Made by a program: the position numbers and the translations under genes
The notes under the pieces: model-generated
Seen by the model: the letters and a program-made list of their open reading frames with translations, nothing else
Database searches by the model: none
What the model was told of the DNA's origin: nothing
Assembly (NCBI GenBank): GCA_017471505.1
Contig: JAFUTC010000002.1
Location: 1 to 64,000 of the forward strand
Origin: Alloprevotella sp.
GTDB lineage: Bacteria; Bacteroidota; Bacteroidia; Bacteroidales; Bacteroidaceae
Reading direction: 5' to 3'
Length of the DNA: 64,000 bases
Part shown: positions 44,373 to 53,805 of the stretch, piece after piece
Layout: every line of letters starts with the position of its first letter
Numbering within the stretch: the stretch's first letter is position 1

Positions 44373-45071
44373 ATGAACGAAATCCTTATGCGACTGACAC
44401 GCCACATAGCAGTCCTCCTCGCAGTCATGATGGTACCGACGTGCCTGATGGGCCAAGAGATGGTTGACACGATTGCAGCCTCGGCGCCTGCCGAGGTGAA
44501 GGCCGACACGCTTATGATGGCGCCCGAGGCCATCGGCATGCGCGTGGCTTCGCCCATGCCTTATGCTCCCGTCATAGGTTCCTATCTGTCGCCCTATATG
44601 TGGCAGTTGCACGAAGGCTTCAACGCGCAGTTCGGCCTTACGCTGGCAGCGGCTTTCGGTAAGCACGCGCCCCACGGCGTAGGCTTCGGCCAGTCGGTGG
44701 CTCTTGCCTACGTGCATCCGCTTACGAAAAAATTCTACTTTGCCGTCGGACTGACTGCCAGCCACATGGCTTGGGACCACAACCAGTTCAACGAGGTGGG
44801 CATCGGGGCACTGCTGGGCTATCGCGTAAGCGAACGCCTCGACCTCTATGCCTATGCCGAGAAGAATCTGCTTACCAACCGCTCCGACCACTATTACGGC
44901 TATCCGTGGATGCGTCCTCCCAAGCACCGCATCGGTGTAGGCATGGAATACAAAGTGAGTCCGGTATTTTCGGTAGGGCTAAACGTGGAACACGGCTCAT
45001 ACGACGGATTCAACCCCTACTACGCGCCGACAACCAGCCTGATAAGGCCCTACCAAGGTCTGGACTGGTAA
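44373..45071 (+). CDS. Putative outer-membrane beta-barrel protein
   Basis: The 232-residue protein has a signal peptide (LLAVMMVPTCLMGQ), a linker rich in Ala/Met, and about 150 residues of alternating strands with aromatic ends (GFNAQFGLTLAAAFG, FYFAVGLTASHMAW, RLDLYAYAEKNL, PVFSVGLNVEHGSYDGF). It ends in LDW, not in the usual aromatic terminal strand, so the barrel assignment is tentative. A second ATG at 44388 is possible. The gene stands alone between the helicase (divergent) and rubrerythrin. Confidence 0.55.
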   Translation: MNEILMRLTRHIAVLLAVMMVPTCLMGQEMVDTIAASAPAEVKADTLMMAPEAIGMRVASPMPYAPVIGSYLSPYMWQLHEGFNAQFGLTLAAAFGKHAPHGVGFGQSVALAYVHPLTKKFYFAVGLTASHMAWDHNQFNEVGIGALLGYRVSERLDLYAYAEKNLLTNRSDHYYGYPWMRPPKHRIGVGMEYKVSPVFSVGLNVEHGSYDGFNPYYAPTTSLIRPYQGLDW

Positions 45072-45105
45072 GCCGGACCCTACATGCAATTTATCGGCAT
45101 CATCC

Positions 45106-45135
45106 TTGCTCAGACAAGAATGTTTCGTATTTTTG
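45106..45135 (+). promoter_or_regulatory. Promoter of the rubrerythrin gene
   Basis: TTG (45106-45108), 19 bases, then TATTTTTG (45128-45135), 50 bases before the ATG. Confidence 0.65.
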
Positions 45136-45185
45136 TACCACTGATTATAAAATCTTTTTACATAACAATTTAACTACTCAATTCT

Positions 45186-45734
45186 ATGAAGAAAAAATTT
45201 GTCTGCACCGTATGTGGCTATGTTCACGAAGGTGATTCCGCTCCGGCCGAGTGCCCTGTTTGCCATGTTAAGGCTGACAAGTTCAAGGAAGTCGTAGAGG
45301 ACGAACTCCCTTGGGCATCTGAGCACGTGATTGGCGTAGGCGCCGACGTGGACGCAGAGATTAAGGAAGGATTGCAAGCCCACTGGCTGGGCGAATGCTC
45401 CGAGGTGGGAATGTATCTGGCTATGAGCCGCCAGGCCGACCGCGAGGGATATCCCGAAATTGCCGAGGCATTCAAGCGCTACGCCTTCGAAGAGGCTGAG
45501 CATGCCGCCAAATTCTGCGAACTGCTTGGCGAAAACGTCTGGGACACTAAGACCAACGTCTACAAGCGTATGATTGCCGAGAGTGGCGCCTGCGAAGACA
45601 AGACCCGCATAGCCAAGAAAGCCAAGGCCCTTGGTCTGGACGCCATTCACGATACCGTGCACGAAATGGCCCGCGACGAAGCACGCCACGGACAAGGTTT
45701 CCAGGGTCTCTGGAAGCGCTATTTCGACAAATAG
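45186..45734 (+). CDS. Rubrerythrin with N-terminal rubredoxin domain (reverse rubrerythrin type)
   Basis: The 182-residue protein starts with a rubredoxin-like iron site (Cys7, Cys10, Cys23, Cys26), and the rest is a four-helix ferritin-like diiron domain: [28 protein letters not shown], and [16 protein letters not shown], with the Glu/His ligands in EAEHA and DEARHG. The order rubredoxin first is the reverse of classical rubrerythrin. It reduces hydrogen peroxide with electrons from NADH via a partner, protecting this strict anaerobe. It has its own promoter and a terminator. Confidence 0.93.
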   Translation: MKKKFVCTVCGYVHEGDSAPAECPVCHVKADKFKEVVEDELPWASEHVIGVGADVDAEIKEGLQAHWLGECSEVGMYLAMSRQADREGYPEIAEAFKRYAFEEAEHAAKFCELLGENVWDTKTNVYKRMIAESGACEDKTRIAKKAKALGLDAIHDTVHEMARDEARHGQGFQGLWKRYFDK

Positions 45735-45757
45735 TCCGTCCGGCAGTTACCACACAC

Positions 45758-45786
45758 AAAGCCGTTGCCCCGTGGCAACGGCTTTT
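45758..45786 (+). terminator. Rubrerythrin terminator
   Basis: A perfect stem: AAAGCCGTTGCC (45758-45769) with GGCAACGGCTTT (45774-45785), loop of 4 bases, followed by a T-rich run. It lies about 23 bases after the stop, before repeat array D. Confidence 0.9.
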
Positions 45787-45814
45787 CTTTTTGCACCGTA
45801 CGGAAACCGGAAAA

Positions 45815-45915
45815 TCGCATTATGAAATCGCAAAATTCCATTATACAATCTGAAAATTGCATTATGGAATTGGCAAATTGCATAATTGGATTTTTCTGCG
45901 CCATTATGCAATCCG
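45815..45915. repeat. 21-base phased repeat array D (five units)
   Basis: Cores start at 45819 (ATTATG), 45840 (ATTATA), 45861 (ATTATG), 45882 (ATAATT) and 45903 (ATTATG), exactly 21 bases apart, with TTGC or TTCC before and CAAT or GAAT after. It is between the rubrerythrin terminator and the purA promoter, about 60 bases upstream of the latter. It is distinct from the terminator, which shows that the arrays are not simply transcription stops. Confidence 0.9.
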
Positions 45916-45977
45916 TGCATCGAATGCCGTTGCTGAAAAATATTCTTACAGAATGGTGCCGAACAAGGATGTTTTCG

Positions 45978-45985
45978 TATCTTTG
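45978..45985 (+). promoter_or_regulatory. -7 promoter element of purA
   Basis: TATCTTTG matches TAnnTTTG and lies 33 bases before the purA ATG. No convincing -33 element is seen. Confidence 0.55.
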
Positions 45986-46018
45986 TAAAGTTAAGCGAAC
46001 CAAAAAGACAACACTGAC

Positions 46019-47287
46019 ATGACAAAAGGAAAGGTCGACGCGCTGCTGGGCATAGTTTTCGGCGACGAAGGTAAGGGTAAAGTGGTTGATTTCTTTACGC
46101 CACGCTACGATGCGGTAGCCCGCTATGCCGGAGGTCCCAATGCCGGGCACACCATCTTGTTCGAAGGTAAGAAATTCGTACTGCGCTCCATTCCCTCGGG
46201 CATCTTCTGCGAAAACACGCAGAACTTCATCGGCAACGGGTGCGTGATAGCCCCGGACCTGTTTATGAAAGAAGCGCGCGAACTTGAGGCAGCAGGCTAC
46301 GACCCCGCCAAGCGCATCCACATCAGTATGCGCGCTCACCTCATCCTGCCCACGCACCGCGTGCTGGACCTTGCCTACGAAGCCGCAAAAGGCAAAAACA
46401 AGGTTGGCACCACGGGAAAAGGCATCGGCCCTACCTATTCGGACAAAGCGGCCCGCATCGGCTTGCGCGTGGGAGACATCCTGGAAAACTTCACCGAGAA
46501 ATATGCCGCGCTGAAAGCCCGCCACGAGCAGATATTGCGCGACCTGAACTACACGAACTATGACCTGGCAGAAACGGAGCGTGAATGGTTCGAAGGCGTC
46601 GAATATATGAAACGATGCCACCTGTGCAACACCGAAACGGAACTGAACCGCCTGCTGGCAGAAGGCAAGAACATACTGGCAGAAGGCGCACAGGGCTCGT
46701 TGCTCGATATCGACCACGGCACTTACCCGTTCGTATCGTCGTCGTCGACCACGATAGGCGGCGTCTGCACTGGCCTGGGCGTGGCGCCGAGGGACATCGG
46801 CCGCGTCTTCGGCATCTTCAAGGCCTATTCCACACGCGTAGGCGCCGGTCCGTTCCCCGTAGAACTGTTTGACACGGTGGGCGACGAAATCCGCCGTATC
46901 GGCCACGAATACGGAGCCGTGACGGGACGCAACAGAAGGTGCGGATGGCTCGACCTGGTAGCCTTGAACTACGCCATCACCATCAACGGCGTGAGCGACC
47001 TTGTGCTGATGAAGAACGACGTACTCGACACGTTCGACACCATAAAGGTATGCACGGCCTACACGAAAGACGGCGTCACCACCACCGACATGCCCTACGA
47101 CACCGCAGGCTGGCAGCCCATCTACGAAGAACTGCCGGGCTGGAAGACTCCGCTCACCGACATCAGGCAAGAGGAATACTTCCCCGAACGCTTCAAAAAC
47201 TACATCAACTACATCGAAACCCACACGAACACGCCCATACACATTGTCAGTGTGGGGCCCGACCGCGAAGCAACCATTCTTCGCTGA
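46019..47287 (+). CDS. purA: Adenylosuccinate synthase
   Basis: The 422-residue enzyme begins with the P-loop variant VFGDEGKGKVVDF, has GGPNAGHTI, the catalytic His in this segment, GTTGKGIGPTYSDKAAR, the IMP-binding region GAQGSLLDIDHGTYPFVSSS, and TRVGAGPFPVEL. It converts IMP and aspartate to adenylosuccinate with GTP, the first step to AMP. The length is normal. It stands after array D and upstream of corA, 219 bases away. Confidence 0.97.
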   Translation: MTKGKVDALLGIVFGDEGKGKVVDFFTPRYDAVARYAGGPNAGHTILFEGKKFVLRSIPSGIFCENTQNFIGNGCVIAPDLFMKEARELEAAGYDPAKRIHISMRAHLILPTHRVLDLAYEAAKGKNKVGTTGKGIGPTYSDKAARIGLRVGDILENFTEKYAALKARHEQILRDLNYTNYDLAETEREWFEGVEYMKRCHLCNTETELNRLLAEGKNILAEGAQGSLLDIDHGTYPFVSSSSTTIGGVCTGLGVAPRDIGRVFGIFKAYSTRVGAGPFPVELFDTVGDEIRRIGHEYGAVTGRNRRCGWLDLVALNYAITINGVSDLVLMKNDVLDTFDTIKVCTAYTKDGVTTTDMPYDTAGWQPIYEELPGWKTPLTDIRQEEYFPERFKNYINYIETHTNTPIHIVSVGPDREATILR

Positions 47288-47506
47288 AATTGCATAAATC
47301 ACTCAATTCGTTTGGATGTTTCAACAAAAAACACCACTTTTGCGCTCACAAATCAAACTATAGCCAAACGTCCGTGCCCGCCTTGACGGCACACGGCCAT
47401 AGGCAAACCGAACAAATGGACGACTATTACGCGGAAAACCAAAACTGATTCGACCGGAAACTACGCATAGCTTTCCGATCGGACTATCTTATTTTAGCAG
47501 AAAGTT

Positions 47507-48433
47507 ATGCGAACCTACTGGAACATCAGCCAAACGCTGCGTATGCTTGATGAATGGCAGCCCAACTGCTGGACTCAAGTCACCTGCCCTACTACCGACG
47601 ACGAAGAGTTCCTCTTCAACAAGTTGGAAATCCCTACCTACTTTCTCGACGACATACGAGACAAGGACGAACGCTCACGCTATGAATACGACGAAGGGTG
47701 GACGCTCATCATCTTGCGTATCCCATACGTGAAAGAAGTACGCAGCCGCACTCCGCACACTACCATCCCTCTCGGCATCATACTGAACAAGGGCATATGC
47801 GTTACGGTGTGCAACTACGAGACGAACATGATGATTGACTTCGTATCGTATCAGCAGAAACGCAATAGCGGATTCACCGACTCGGTGGACCTGGTGTTCC
47901 GCTTATTCCTGTCAAGCGCCGTATGGTACCTGAAACGACTCAAGCAGATAAACGTGCTCATCGAAGAGGCAAAGCGCAACCTGGACCACAGTATCGACAA
48001 CGAGGACCTCATAAACCTGAGCCGTCTCCAAGATAGCCTGACTTACTTTACCACCTCCATTCGCGGCAACGAAACCTTGCTAGCGAAACTGAAGTTTAAG
48101 CTGCCTGTCGACGAGCTTGATGCCGACCTGATTGAGGACGTGAACATTGAGATGAACCAGGCCCGGGAAACGACTAACATATACGCAAACATCCTTGACT
48201 CCACGATGGAGACCTACGCCAGTATCATCAACAACAATATGGCCGGCGTGATGAAACAACTCACAAGCGTGAGCATCATCCTCATGTTCCCGACGCTCAT
48301 CGCCAGTATTTTCGGCATGAACCTCTTTAGCGGAATGGAGACCGCCGTATGGGGATTCCCCACCGTCATAGTCGGCTCGCTCCTCGTGACAGGTGTATTC
48401 TATTGGTGGTTCCGTCGGAAAACCTGGCTGTAG
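47507..48433 (+). CDS. corA: CorA family divalent-cation (magnesium) transporter
   Basis: A 308-residue protein: a cytoplasmic N-terminal domain of about 240 residues rich in helices (NLDHSIDNEDLINLSRLQDSL), then two C-terminal membrane helices with the selectivity motif GMN (IFGMNLFSGME) directly after the first. This is the pentameric CorA/Mrs2 type for Mg2+ or Co2+. The length fits. A short hairpin-like element (47456-47479, ACTACGCATAG flanked by GGAAA/TTTCC) lies upstream of the start; its role is unclear. Confidence 0.93.
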   Translation: MRTYWNISQTLRMLDEWQPNCWTQVTCPTTDDEEFLFNKLEIPTYFLDDIRDKDERSRYEYDEGWTLIILRIPYVKEVRSRTPHTTIPLGIILNKGICVTVCNYETNMMIDFVSYQQKRNSGFTDSVDLVFRLFLSSAVWYLKRLKQINVLIEEAKRNLDHSIDNEDLINLSRLQDSLTYFTTSIRGNETLLAKLKFKLPVDELDADLIEDVNIEMNQARETTNIYANILDSTMETYASIINNNMAGVMKQLTSVSIILMFPTLIASIFGMNLFSGMETAVWGFPTVIVGSLLVTGVFYWWFRRKTWL

Positions 48434-48604
48434 CATTCTGAGACACAAAAAGTCTGCAAAAAAGACCGCGAGAATTTTCCTATCCCGCCAAAAATCCTTT
48501 TATTTGCATTGAATAAGTAACCAGCAACTATCTGCCGTAAGCCTATCGGCACGACAGACGGTTGCCTATGCACATTTTATTACCCTCTCACTGCTTTCAA
48601 AACT

Positions 48605-50497
48605 ATGGAAGAAAAAAAACTCACCGAAAACGAAGAAATCAAAGAAGTAATCGTTGAAAACGAAAATCCAGTTGTCGCCGACGAGCAACCTGCTGCCGAA
48701 CCCGACCCCACAGTCGAGCCGGAAGACACACCTGCCGACAGCGACAATAAAGATGAGGAGAAAAAAACACCTCAGTCGAAAGCAGACGTACTTGACATCC
48801 TAAAGGAAGTGGCTCAGAACGGCGGCAACATTCGTCGTCAGGACCTGGAAGCCCTTAAACAGGCCTACCATCGCTATCGCACGGCCGAAATAGCCAAAGA
48901 ACGCGAAGATTACCTGGCTGGCGGCGGACAAGAAGACACCTTTATCCCCACGCCCGACCCCGATGAGCAGAACTTCAAGGCACAATACAACCTGATTCGC
49001 GAACAAAGAGCAAAATTTGCCGAAGAAGAAGAAAGCGAAAAGAAACAAAATCTGGCACGCAAACTTGAAATCATTGAACAAATCAAGCAAGCCGCCACGT
49101 CGCCCGATGAAGCCGACAAAAACTACGAACTTGTCAAGCAACTGCAAGCCAAGTGGAAAGAGATTAAATTAGTGCCGGCCGAGAATGCCACTGAGTTGTG
49201 GAAGAATTACCAGCACCATGTGGAGCAGTTCTACGACCAACTGCACCTCAACTACGAGGCACGCCAGTACGACTTTAAGAAAAATCTCGAAATCAAACTC
49301 CGCCTGTGCGAGGCCGTAGAGAAACTGGCCAACATGGACGATGTAATCTCTGCATTCCACCAACTTCAGAACCTGCACCAGCAATTTCGCGAGACAGGCC
49401 CCGTTGCAAAAACCGAGCGCGAAGCAGTATGGAATCGATTCAAGGATGCTTCCACCGTCATCAATAAGCGTCATCAGGCATACTTCGAGGAGCAGAAAAA
49501 AGCCGAATTAGAAAACCTGGAGAAAAAAACGGCACTCTGCGAAGAAATCGAGCAAATCGACGTCGACCAAATAAGCGGACGCAGCGAATGGGAAAAGTTT
49601 ACCAAGAAAATCATAGACATACAGACCCGCTGGAGAGCCATCGGCTTCACTCCGCGTAAGCAAAACGCCGAAATCTTTGAGCGTTTCCGCGCCGCCTGCG
49701 ACAAATTCTTCCAGAAGAAAGCCGCTTTCTTCAAGGAACAGCGTGAAAGCTTTGCCGCCAACCTTCGCGCCAAGAACGAACTCGTTCAAGCCGCCGAAGA
49801 ACTCAAGGACAGCACCGAATGGAATAAAACTACCAACAAAATCATCGAACTTCAGAAACGATGGAAAGAAATTGGTCCGGTAGCCCATAAAGCAAGCGAA
49901 ACCGTTTGGCAACGTTTCAACGACGCATGTAATTATTTCTTCGAGAAGAAGAATGAAGCCACCTCGGGCCAACGGCAAGAAGAGGCCGAGAACCTTGCAA
50001 AGAAGTTGCAGATTATTGCCGACCTTGAAAAACTGGCTGAAGAAAAAGCCGACGATATTGCCGAAAAATTCCACCAACTGCAAGATGAGTGGGCCAATAC
50101 GGGGCATGTTCCGTTCCGTAAGAAAGAAAAAATCTATCGCCAATATCGCGAAGTGTGCGACAAGCTTTACGAAGAATTCCACCTTTCTGCCCGTCGCCGC
50201 GAGGTAGAAAACTTCCGCAAGCACGTATCCGAGAAATCCGGAAGTTCGCTCGAACGCGAGATTGCACGCTTGCAGGCCGCTTTCGAAGCCAAAAAGGAAG
50301 AGATAAAGAACTACGAGACCAATCTTTCATTCTTCAGCAGCAAATCGAAAACGGGCAATTCGCTGGTAGAAGAGATTAACAAGAAGATTGAACACTTGAA
50401 GCAAGACCTCCAAGTATTGGCCGACAAAATCAGTGCCGCACAATCGCAGGAAACTACTGAGCAGTCCGCCGACGAAACGGCTGAAACTGAAGTCTAA
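48605..50497 (+). CDS. DUF349 repeat protein
   Basis: A 630-residue, very charged protein without signal or membrane segments. After an acidic N-terminal ~60 residues it carries several DUF349 repeats, each a short three-helix unit with the pattern LQxxWKEIGPV and WxRFxxACDxFFxxK (for example ELQKRWKEIGPVAHKASETVWQRF). Near the C-terminus there is a long coiled coil (SSLEREIARLQAAFEAKKEEI). Family members occur across Bacteroidetes and Actinobacteria; the function is unknown, possibly nucleic-acid related. It ends before a good terminator. Confidence 0.85.
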   Translation: MEEKKLTENEEIKEVIVENENPVVADEQPAAEPDPTVEPEDTPADSDNKDEEKKTPQSKADVLDILKEVAQNGGNIRRQDLEALKQAYHRYRTAEIAKEREDYLAGGGQEDTFIPTPDPDEQNFKAQYNLIREQRAKFAEEEESEKKQNLARKLEIIEQIKQAATSPDEADKNYELVKQLQAKWKEIKLVPAENATELWKNYQHHVEQFYDQLHLNYEARQYDFKKNLEIKLRLCEAVEKLANMDDVISAFHQLQNLHQQFRETGPVAKTEREAVWNRFKDASTVINKRHQAYFEEQKKAELENLEKKTALCEEIEQIDVDQISGRSEWEKFTKKIIDIQTRWRAIGFTPRKQNAEIFERFRAACDKFFQKKAAFFKEQRESFAANLRAKNELVQAAEELKDSTEWNKTTNKIIELQKRWKEIGPVAHKASETVWQRFNDACNYFFEKKNEATSGQRQEEAENLAKKLQIIADLEKLAEEKADDIAEKFHQLQDEWANTGHVPFRKKEKIYRQYREVCDKLYEEFHLSARRREVENFRKHVSEKSGSSLEREIARLQAAFEAKKEEIKNYETNLSFFSSKSKTGNSLVEEINKKIEHLKQDLQVLADKISAAQSQETTEQSADETAETEV

Positions 50498-50528
50498 ATC
50501 TATTGTTCCTATCAATCAATCTATAGCA

Positions 50529-50570
50529 GAAAGGGAAGCGCCATGACCATTGGCGTCTCCCTTTCTTTTT
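50529..50570 (+). terminator. Terminator after the DUF349 gene
   Basis: Arms AGAAAGGGA..CGCCA (50529-50543) and TGGCG..TCCCTTTCT (50551-50565) with a 7-base loop, followed by TTTTT. It is 31 bases after the stop. Confidence 0.88.
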
Positions 50571-50606
50571 CCGCTCCGCAACCCATTCACCCACGCCATT
50601 TCCCCT

Positions 50607-52874
50607 ATGCGTCCCTTCCACCCCATACTCCGACGACTTGCGCTCATAAGCCTGTTCACCGTCCTGCCCGCTTTCCTGTCGCAAGCCCTGGCCGAATCGT
50701 CCGACCCCATTGGCGCACTGCTCCACCGCATACTTCCGCGCCACCACGATGCCGACCGATTCTCCTACCGGATTATTACCTCCGACCGACCGCACGACTT
50801 CTTCACGCTTTCGTCCGACGGACAGACCGTTCGCATTGAGGCAAACAGTCAACTCTCTGTCGCCACGGCCGTCAACTGGTTCTTGCAGCACCACGCCGGC
50901 GTGCAAATCGGGTGGAACCATATGCAGGGCGAACTTCCTACGGACCTTCCCATCGTCAAGTCCGAGACCCACGTGGCCACGGCCGACCTCCGCTACTATC
51001 TGAACTTCTGCACCCACAGTTACACAATGCCGTTCTGGGATTGGACGCGGTGGGAACAGGAAATCGACCTCATGGCGCTCCACGGCATAAACCTGCCACT
51101 CATCACCACAGGCTTCGAGTGCGTCTGGAAACGAGTTCTCGAGTCATACGGCTATCGGGACAGCGACGAGGTGGGCACTTTCATCCCGGGACCCACTTAT
51201 CTGGCGTGGTTCTATATGGCAAACATGAGCCAGTACGGCGGTCCTTTACCCAGGCAATGGTACCACAGGCAGGAACAACTGGCCCGCAAGATTTTCCGAC
51301 GCCTCCGCGACTTCGACATCACCCCTGTCGTACCCGGTTGGAACGGCATGATTCCGCACGACTTCCTACGGCATGCCCGCAAGGCCGAGGGATGGACCGA
51401 CACCACTATCGTGCCGACCGGCACATGGAATGCGTTCGAACGCCCGGCCTTAGTGGCCGACACCGCCCATATTGCCGAGTTCGCCAAAGCCTATTACGAA
51501 GCCGTCGACCATATTTACGGCGACGTGCTTCATACTCATTTCTATGCGCTCGACCCATTCCACGAGGGAAACGTGCCTGCCACCCTGCAACCGCAGCCAC
51601 TTGTCGATGCACTCTATAAGTCGCTGCTCCGCCACGACAGTCGTTCCGTGTGGGTTGCACAGTGCTGGGAAGGCAATCCACAAGGGTTCGTCACGAAAAC
51701 CATACCCAAGCACCGCCTTCTCCTGCTGCACCTGAACGGCGACACGGAGAATCCGACCAACCCGCATATTCTCCACACCGACCGCCAAGACCTGCCACAC
51801 GACTGGCTATTGGGATGCGTCAACAACTTTGGCGGAAACACCGGCTACTTCGGCCGTCTCCGCCAAATGTCCGGACACTATGCACAGGCCATGGCGCAAT
51901 CGTCGCACAACGCACTCCGCGGCATTGCCTACCTGCCCGAAGGTATCGAAAACAACGAGATGCTCTTCGACTTCCTCTTTGCCCTGCCGTGGTATGCCGA
52001 GATTCCGTCGCAAGAGGAATGGGTGCAGACCTACGCCACTATGCGCTACGGGCTTCCCCTAAAAGAAAACCAACAGGGGCACGACCTTCTGACCCAAGCC
52101 TGGCAGCTGTTGGCCGACGGCATCTACAACTGTCCGAACCCGAGGCAGCAAGGTGCCACCGAGAGTGTGTTCCTGATGCGTCCGAGCCATCAGCCGGGCA
52201 GCGTCAGTACGTGGGCTAACTCTTCCTGGTATTGGTCGGCCGATAGTCTTACGAAAGCCGTCGGCCTGTTTGCCGAAGCCGCCCCCTACTTTATGCACAA
52301 CGATCGCTATGCCTACGACCTGGTCGACATCACGCGCCAATGGCTCGGCGACAAGGGCAAACTCGTGCTCGACTCGCTCCAGTCGTCCGATGCGGCTTGT
52401 CGCCCGTGTCTGCAACACTATTTCCTCAGTCTGATTCTCGATGCCGACACGCTGCTGGCCACTCGTCCGGAGTTCCGGCTCGGACACTGGACCGAACCGG
52501 CCCGTCGCGCCGGACATACACATAGGCAGGCCGACCGATACGAACGTCTTGCACGCACGCTTCTCACCACCTGGGCCGACAGTGCTGCCTGCAATGTGGG
52601 CCGACTACACGACTACGCCAACCACGAGTATGCAGGTCTGCTTTCGGCCTACTATTACCCGCGCTGGATGGCCTATTTCTCCGGTCAGCACACTACGCCG
52701 GCCGAATGGTTTGCCTATTTTGAGCGTCCGTTCGCCGAGGGCATCGAAAGTCGCAACAAGGTTTTCATGCCAAAAGGTGCCGCCTATCGACTCGGTCGTT
52801 TCTCCGAGCGCCGAAAAGGTCAGTCGGTGCCCACCGCGCTGCGCCTCATACGGAAACATTGGCTTCTTCCATAG
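50607..52874 (+). CDS. Alpha-N-acetylglucosaminidase (GH89, NAGLU-like)
   Basis: From MRPFHPILRRL the protein has 755 residues, with a signal peptide ending near QALA. It has the three-domain NAGLU layout: a small N-terminal domain (GALLHRILPRHHDADRF, SPRP-like strand), a TIM-barrel-like middle region (YYLNFCTHSYTMPFWDWTRWEQEIDLMALHGINLPL, RKIFRRLRDFDITPVVPGWNG, YALDPFHEGNVP, AQCWEGNPQG) and an all-helical C-terminal domain. It removes terminal alpha-1,4-GlcNAc from mucin or heparan-like glycans. Not next to SusC/D genes. The ATG at 50550 is rejected, as it lies inside the terminator. Confidence 0.93.
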   Translation: MRPFHPILRRLALISLFTVLPAFLSQALAESSDPIGALLHRILPRHHDADRFSYRIITSDRPHDFFTLSSDGQTVRIEANSQLSVATAVNWFLQHHAGVQIGWNHMQGELPTDLPIVKSETHVATADLRYYLNFCTHSYTMPFWDWTRWEQEIDLMALHGINLPLITTGFECVWKRVLESYGYRDSDEVGTFIPGPTYLAWFYMANMSQYGGPLPRQWYHRQEQLARKIFRRLRDFDITPVVPGWNGMIPHDFLRHARKAEGWTDTTIVPTGTWNAFERPALVADTAHIAEFAKAYYEAVDHIYGDVLHTHFYALDPFHEGNVPATLQPQPLVDALYKSLLRHDSRSVWVAQCWEGNPQGFVTKTIPKHRLLLLHLNGDTENPTNPHILHTDRQDLPHDWLLGCVNNFGGNTGYFGRLRQMSGHYAQAMAQSSHNALRGIAYLPEGIENNEMLFDFLFALPWYAEIPSQEEWVQTYATMRYGLPLKENQQGHDLLTQAWQLLADGIYNCPNPRQQGATESVFLMRPSHQPGSVSTWANSSWYWSADSLTKAVGLFAEAAPYFMHNDRYAYDLVDITRQWLGDKGKLVLDSLQSSDAACRPCLQHYFLSLILDADTLLATRPEFRLGHWTEPARRAGHTHRQADRYERLARTLLTTWADSAACNVGRLHDYANHEYAGLLSAYYYPRWMAYFSGQHTTPAEWFAYFERPFAEGIESRNKVFMPKGAAYRLGRFSERRKGQSVPTALRLIRKHWLLP

Positions 52875-52879
52875 ACTGA

Positions 52880-52925
52880 CACCATACTACGGCACAGAAA
52901 TTGCATTATGTAATTTTGAAAAACC
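52880..52925. repeat. Solitary 21-base repeat unit (copy F)
   Basis: One clear unit, TTGCATTATGTAATTTTGAAA (core 52905), and a degenerate core ATACTA one period earlier at 52884. It lies 30 bases after the GH89 stop and before the small lipoprotein gene, the same position relative to genes as the longer arrays. It could be a remnant or seed of an array. Confidence 0.6.
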
Positions 52926-53010
52926 AGCGTTTTTTCGCCCAAAAGAAGTAACTTCGCTTTTCATACCATCACACAATCCATCCACACCACCCATCTTTTC
53001 ACCCCAAACA

Positions 53011-53379
53011 ATGAAGTACACTCTCTTCGCCCTATCGACCCTGCTGCTATTCCTATTGTGGGGCTGCATTCCCGAGGACCGTTCGGGCGAACAGCCGTTT
53101 GCTCCGACAGTTGTCACATTGGGCGCTACGCCTCAAGCCAACTCCGTAGTGGTAGAGGGCGAGATTCAACTCTCGCCCAATAGCCTCATAACTGGTTGCG
53201 GCTTCACCTGGGGCAACGACACACTCCGCCGACAAGAACTCATAGCCGGCGACATTGAGAACTACTTCAGCACGGTCATCGAAGACCTCGAGCCGGGCGA
53301 CTACTTCGTGGCCGCATTTGCCACCAATGGTGTGGGAACCAGTTATGGCGACACGCTGGTCTTCACCATTGACAACTAA
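53011..53379 (+). CDS. Small lipoprotein with fibronectin-like strand pattern
   Basis: The 122-residue protein has a lipoprotein signal (LSTLLLFLLWGCIPED, lipid Cys19) and a body that reads like a single Ig/FN3-like sandwich of strands (VVTLGATPQANSVVVEGEIQL, GCGFTWGNDTLRRQ, YFVAAFATNGVGTSYGDTLVFTI). This phrase set is like repeats found in surface proteins that accompany glycan-degrading systems. No enzyme motif is seen. It lies between the GH89 gene and rsfS; a TAACTTCG element (about 52943-52950) may be its promoter. Confidence 0.65.
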   Translation: MKYTLFALSTLLLFLLWGCIPEDRSGEQPFAPTVVTLGATPQANSVVVEGEIQLSPNSLITGCGFTWGNDTLRRQELIAGDIENYFSTVIEDLEPGDYFVAAFATNGVGTSYGDTLVFTIDN

Positions 53380-53424
53380 GCCGCTCCCCTATTTCCATCC
53401 ATCCAGAAACCTAACCAACCCAAC

Positions 53425-53784
53425 ATGACTCCTACAGAAAAACTCGTTGACAGCCTCGTTCGTGGCATGCAAGAGAAGAAAGCATTCGACATCATAACCA
53501 TAGACTTGCGCAACACGCCATCTGCACCCGCACAGTTCTTTGTCATCTGCTCGGGCAATACGCCCACGCAGGTGGATGCTATTGCTGGCAGTGCGTCCGA
53601 CTTTGCCCGCAAAGAATTGGCCGAGAAGCCCACGTCGGTAGCAGGTTTGCGCAATGCCGAATGGATAGCCTTCGACTACGGCACCGTAATGGTGCATGTC
53701 TTCATCCCGCAGAAACGCGAGTACTACGATATCGAATCGCTGTGGAACGATGGCATCTTCCACGAAATCCCAAACCTCGATTAG
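53425..53784 (+). CDS. rsfS: Ribosomal silencing factor RsfS
   Basis: The 119-residue protein has the RsfS core: VDSLVRGMQEKKAFDIITIDLRN, FFVICSGNTPTQVDAIAGS, AEWIAFDYGTVMVHVFIPQKREYYDIESLW. It binds L14 on the 50S subunit and blocks subunit joining in poor conditions. Located directly before ftsH (21-base gap), a conserved neighbourhood in Bacteroidetes. Confidence 0.95.
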   Translation: MTPTEKLVDSLVRGMQEKKAFDIITIDLRNTPSAPAQFFVICSGNTPTQVDAIAGSASDFARKELAEKPTSVAGLRNAEWIAFDYGTVMVHVFIPQKREYYDIESLWNDGIFHEIPNLD

Positions 53785-53805
53785 CAAACAACCCTTTTAC
53801 GCTCT

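Noticed and set aside
45719-46025. Peptides repeating an IMQF-like heptad from the arrays
   Set aside because: Because 21 bases equals seven codons, any frame through an array gives a heptad repeat. These frames lack start sites and change with array, so they are not genes.
47414-47446. A 10-codon frame (MDDYYAENQN) between purA and corA
   Set aside because: It is too short, with no ribosome site or context to support it.
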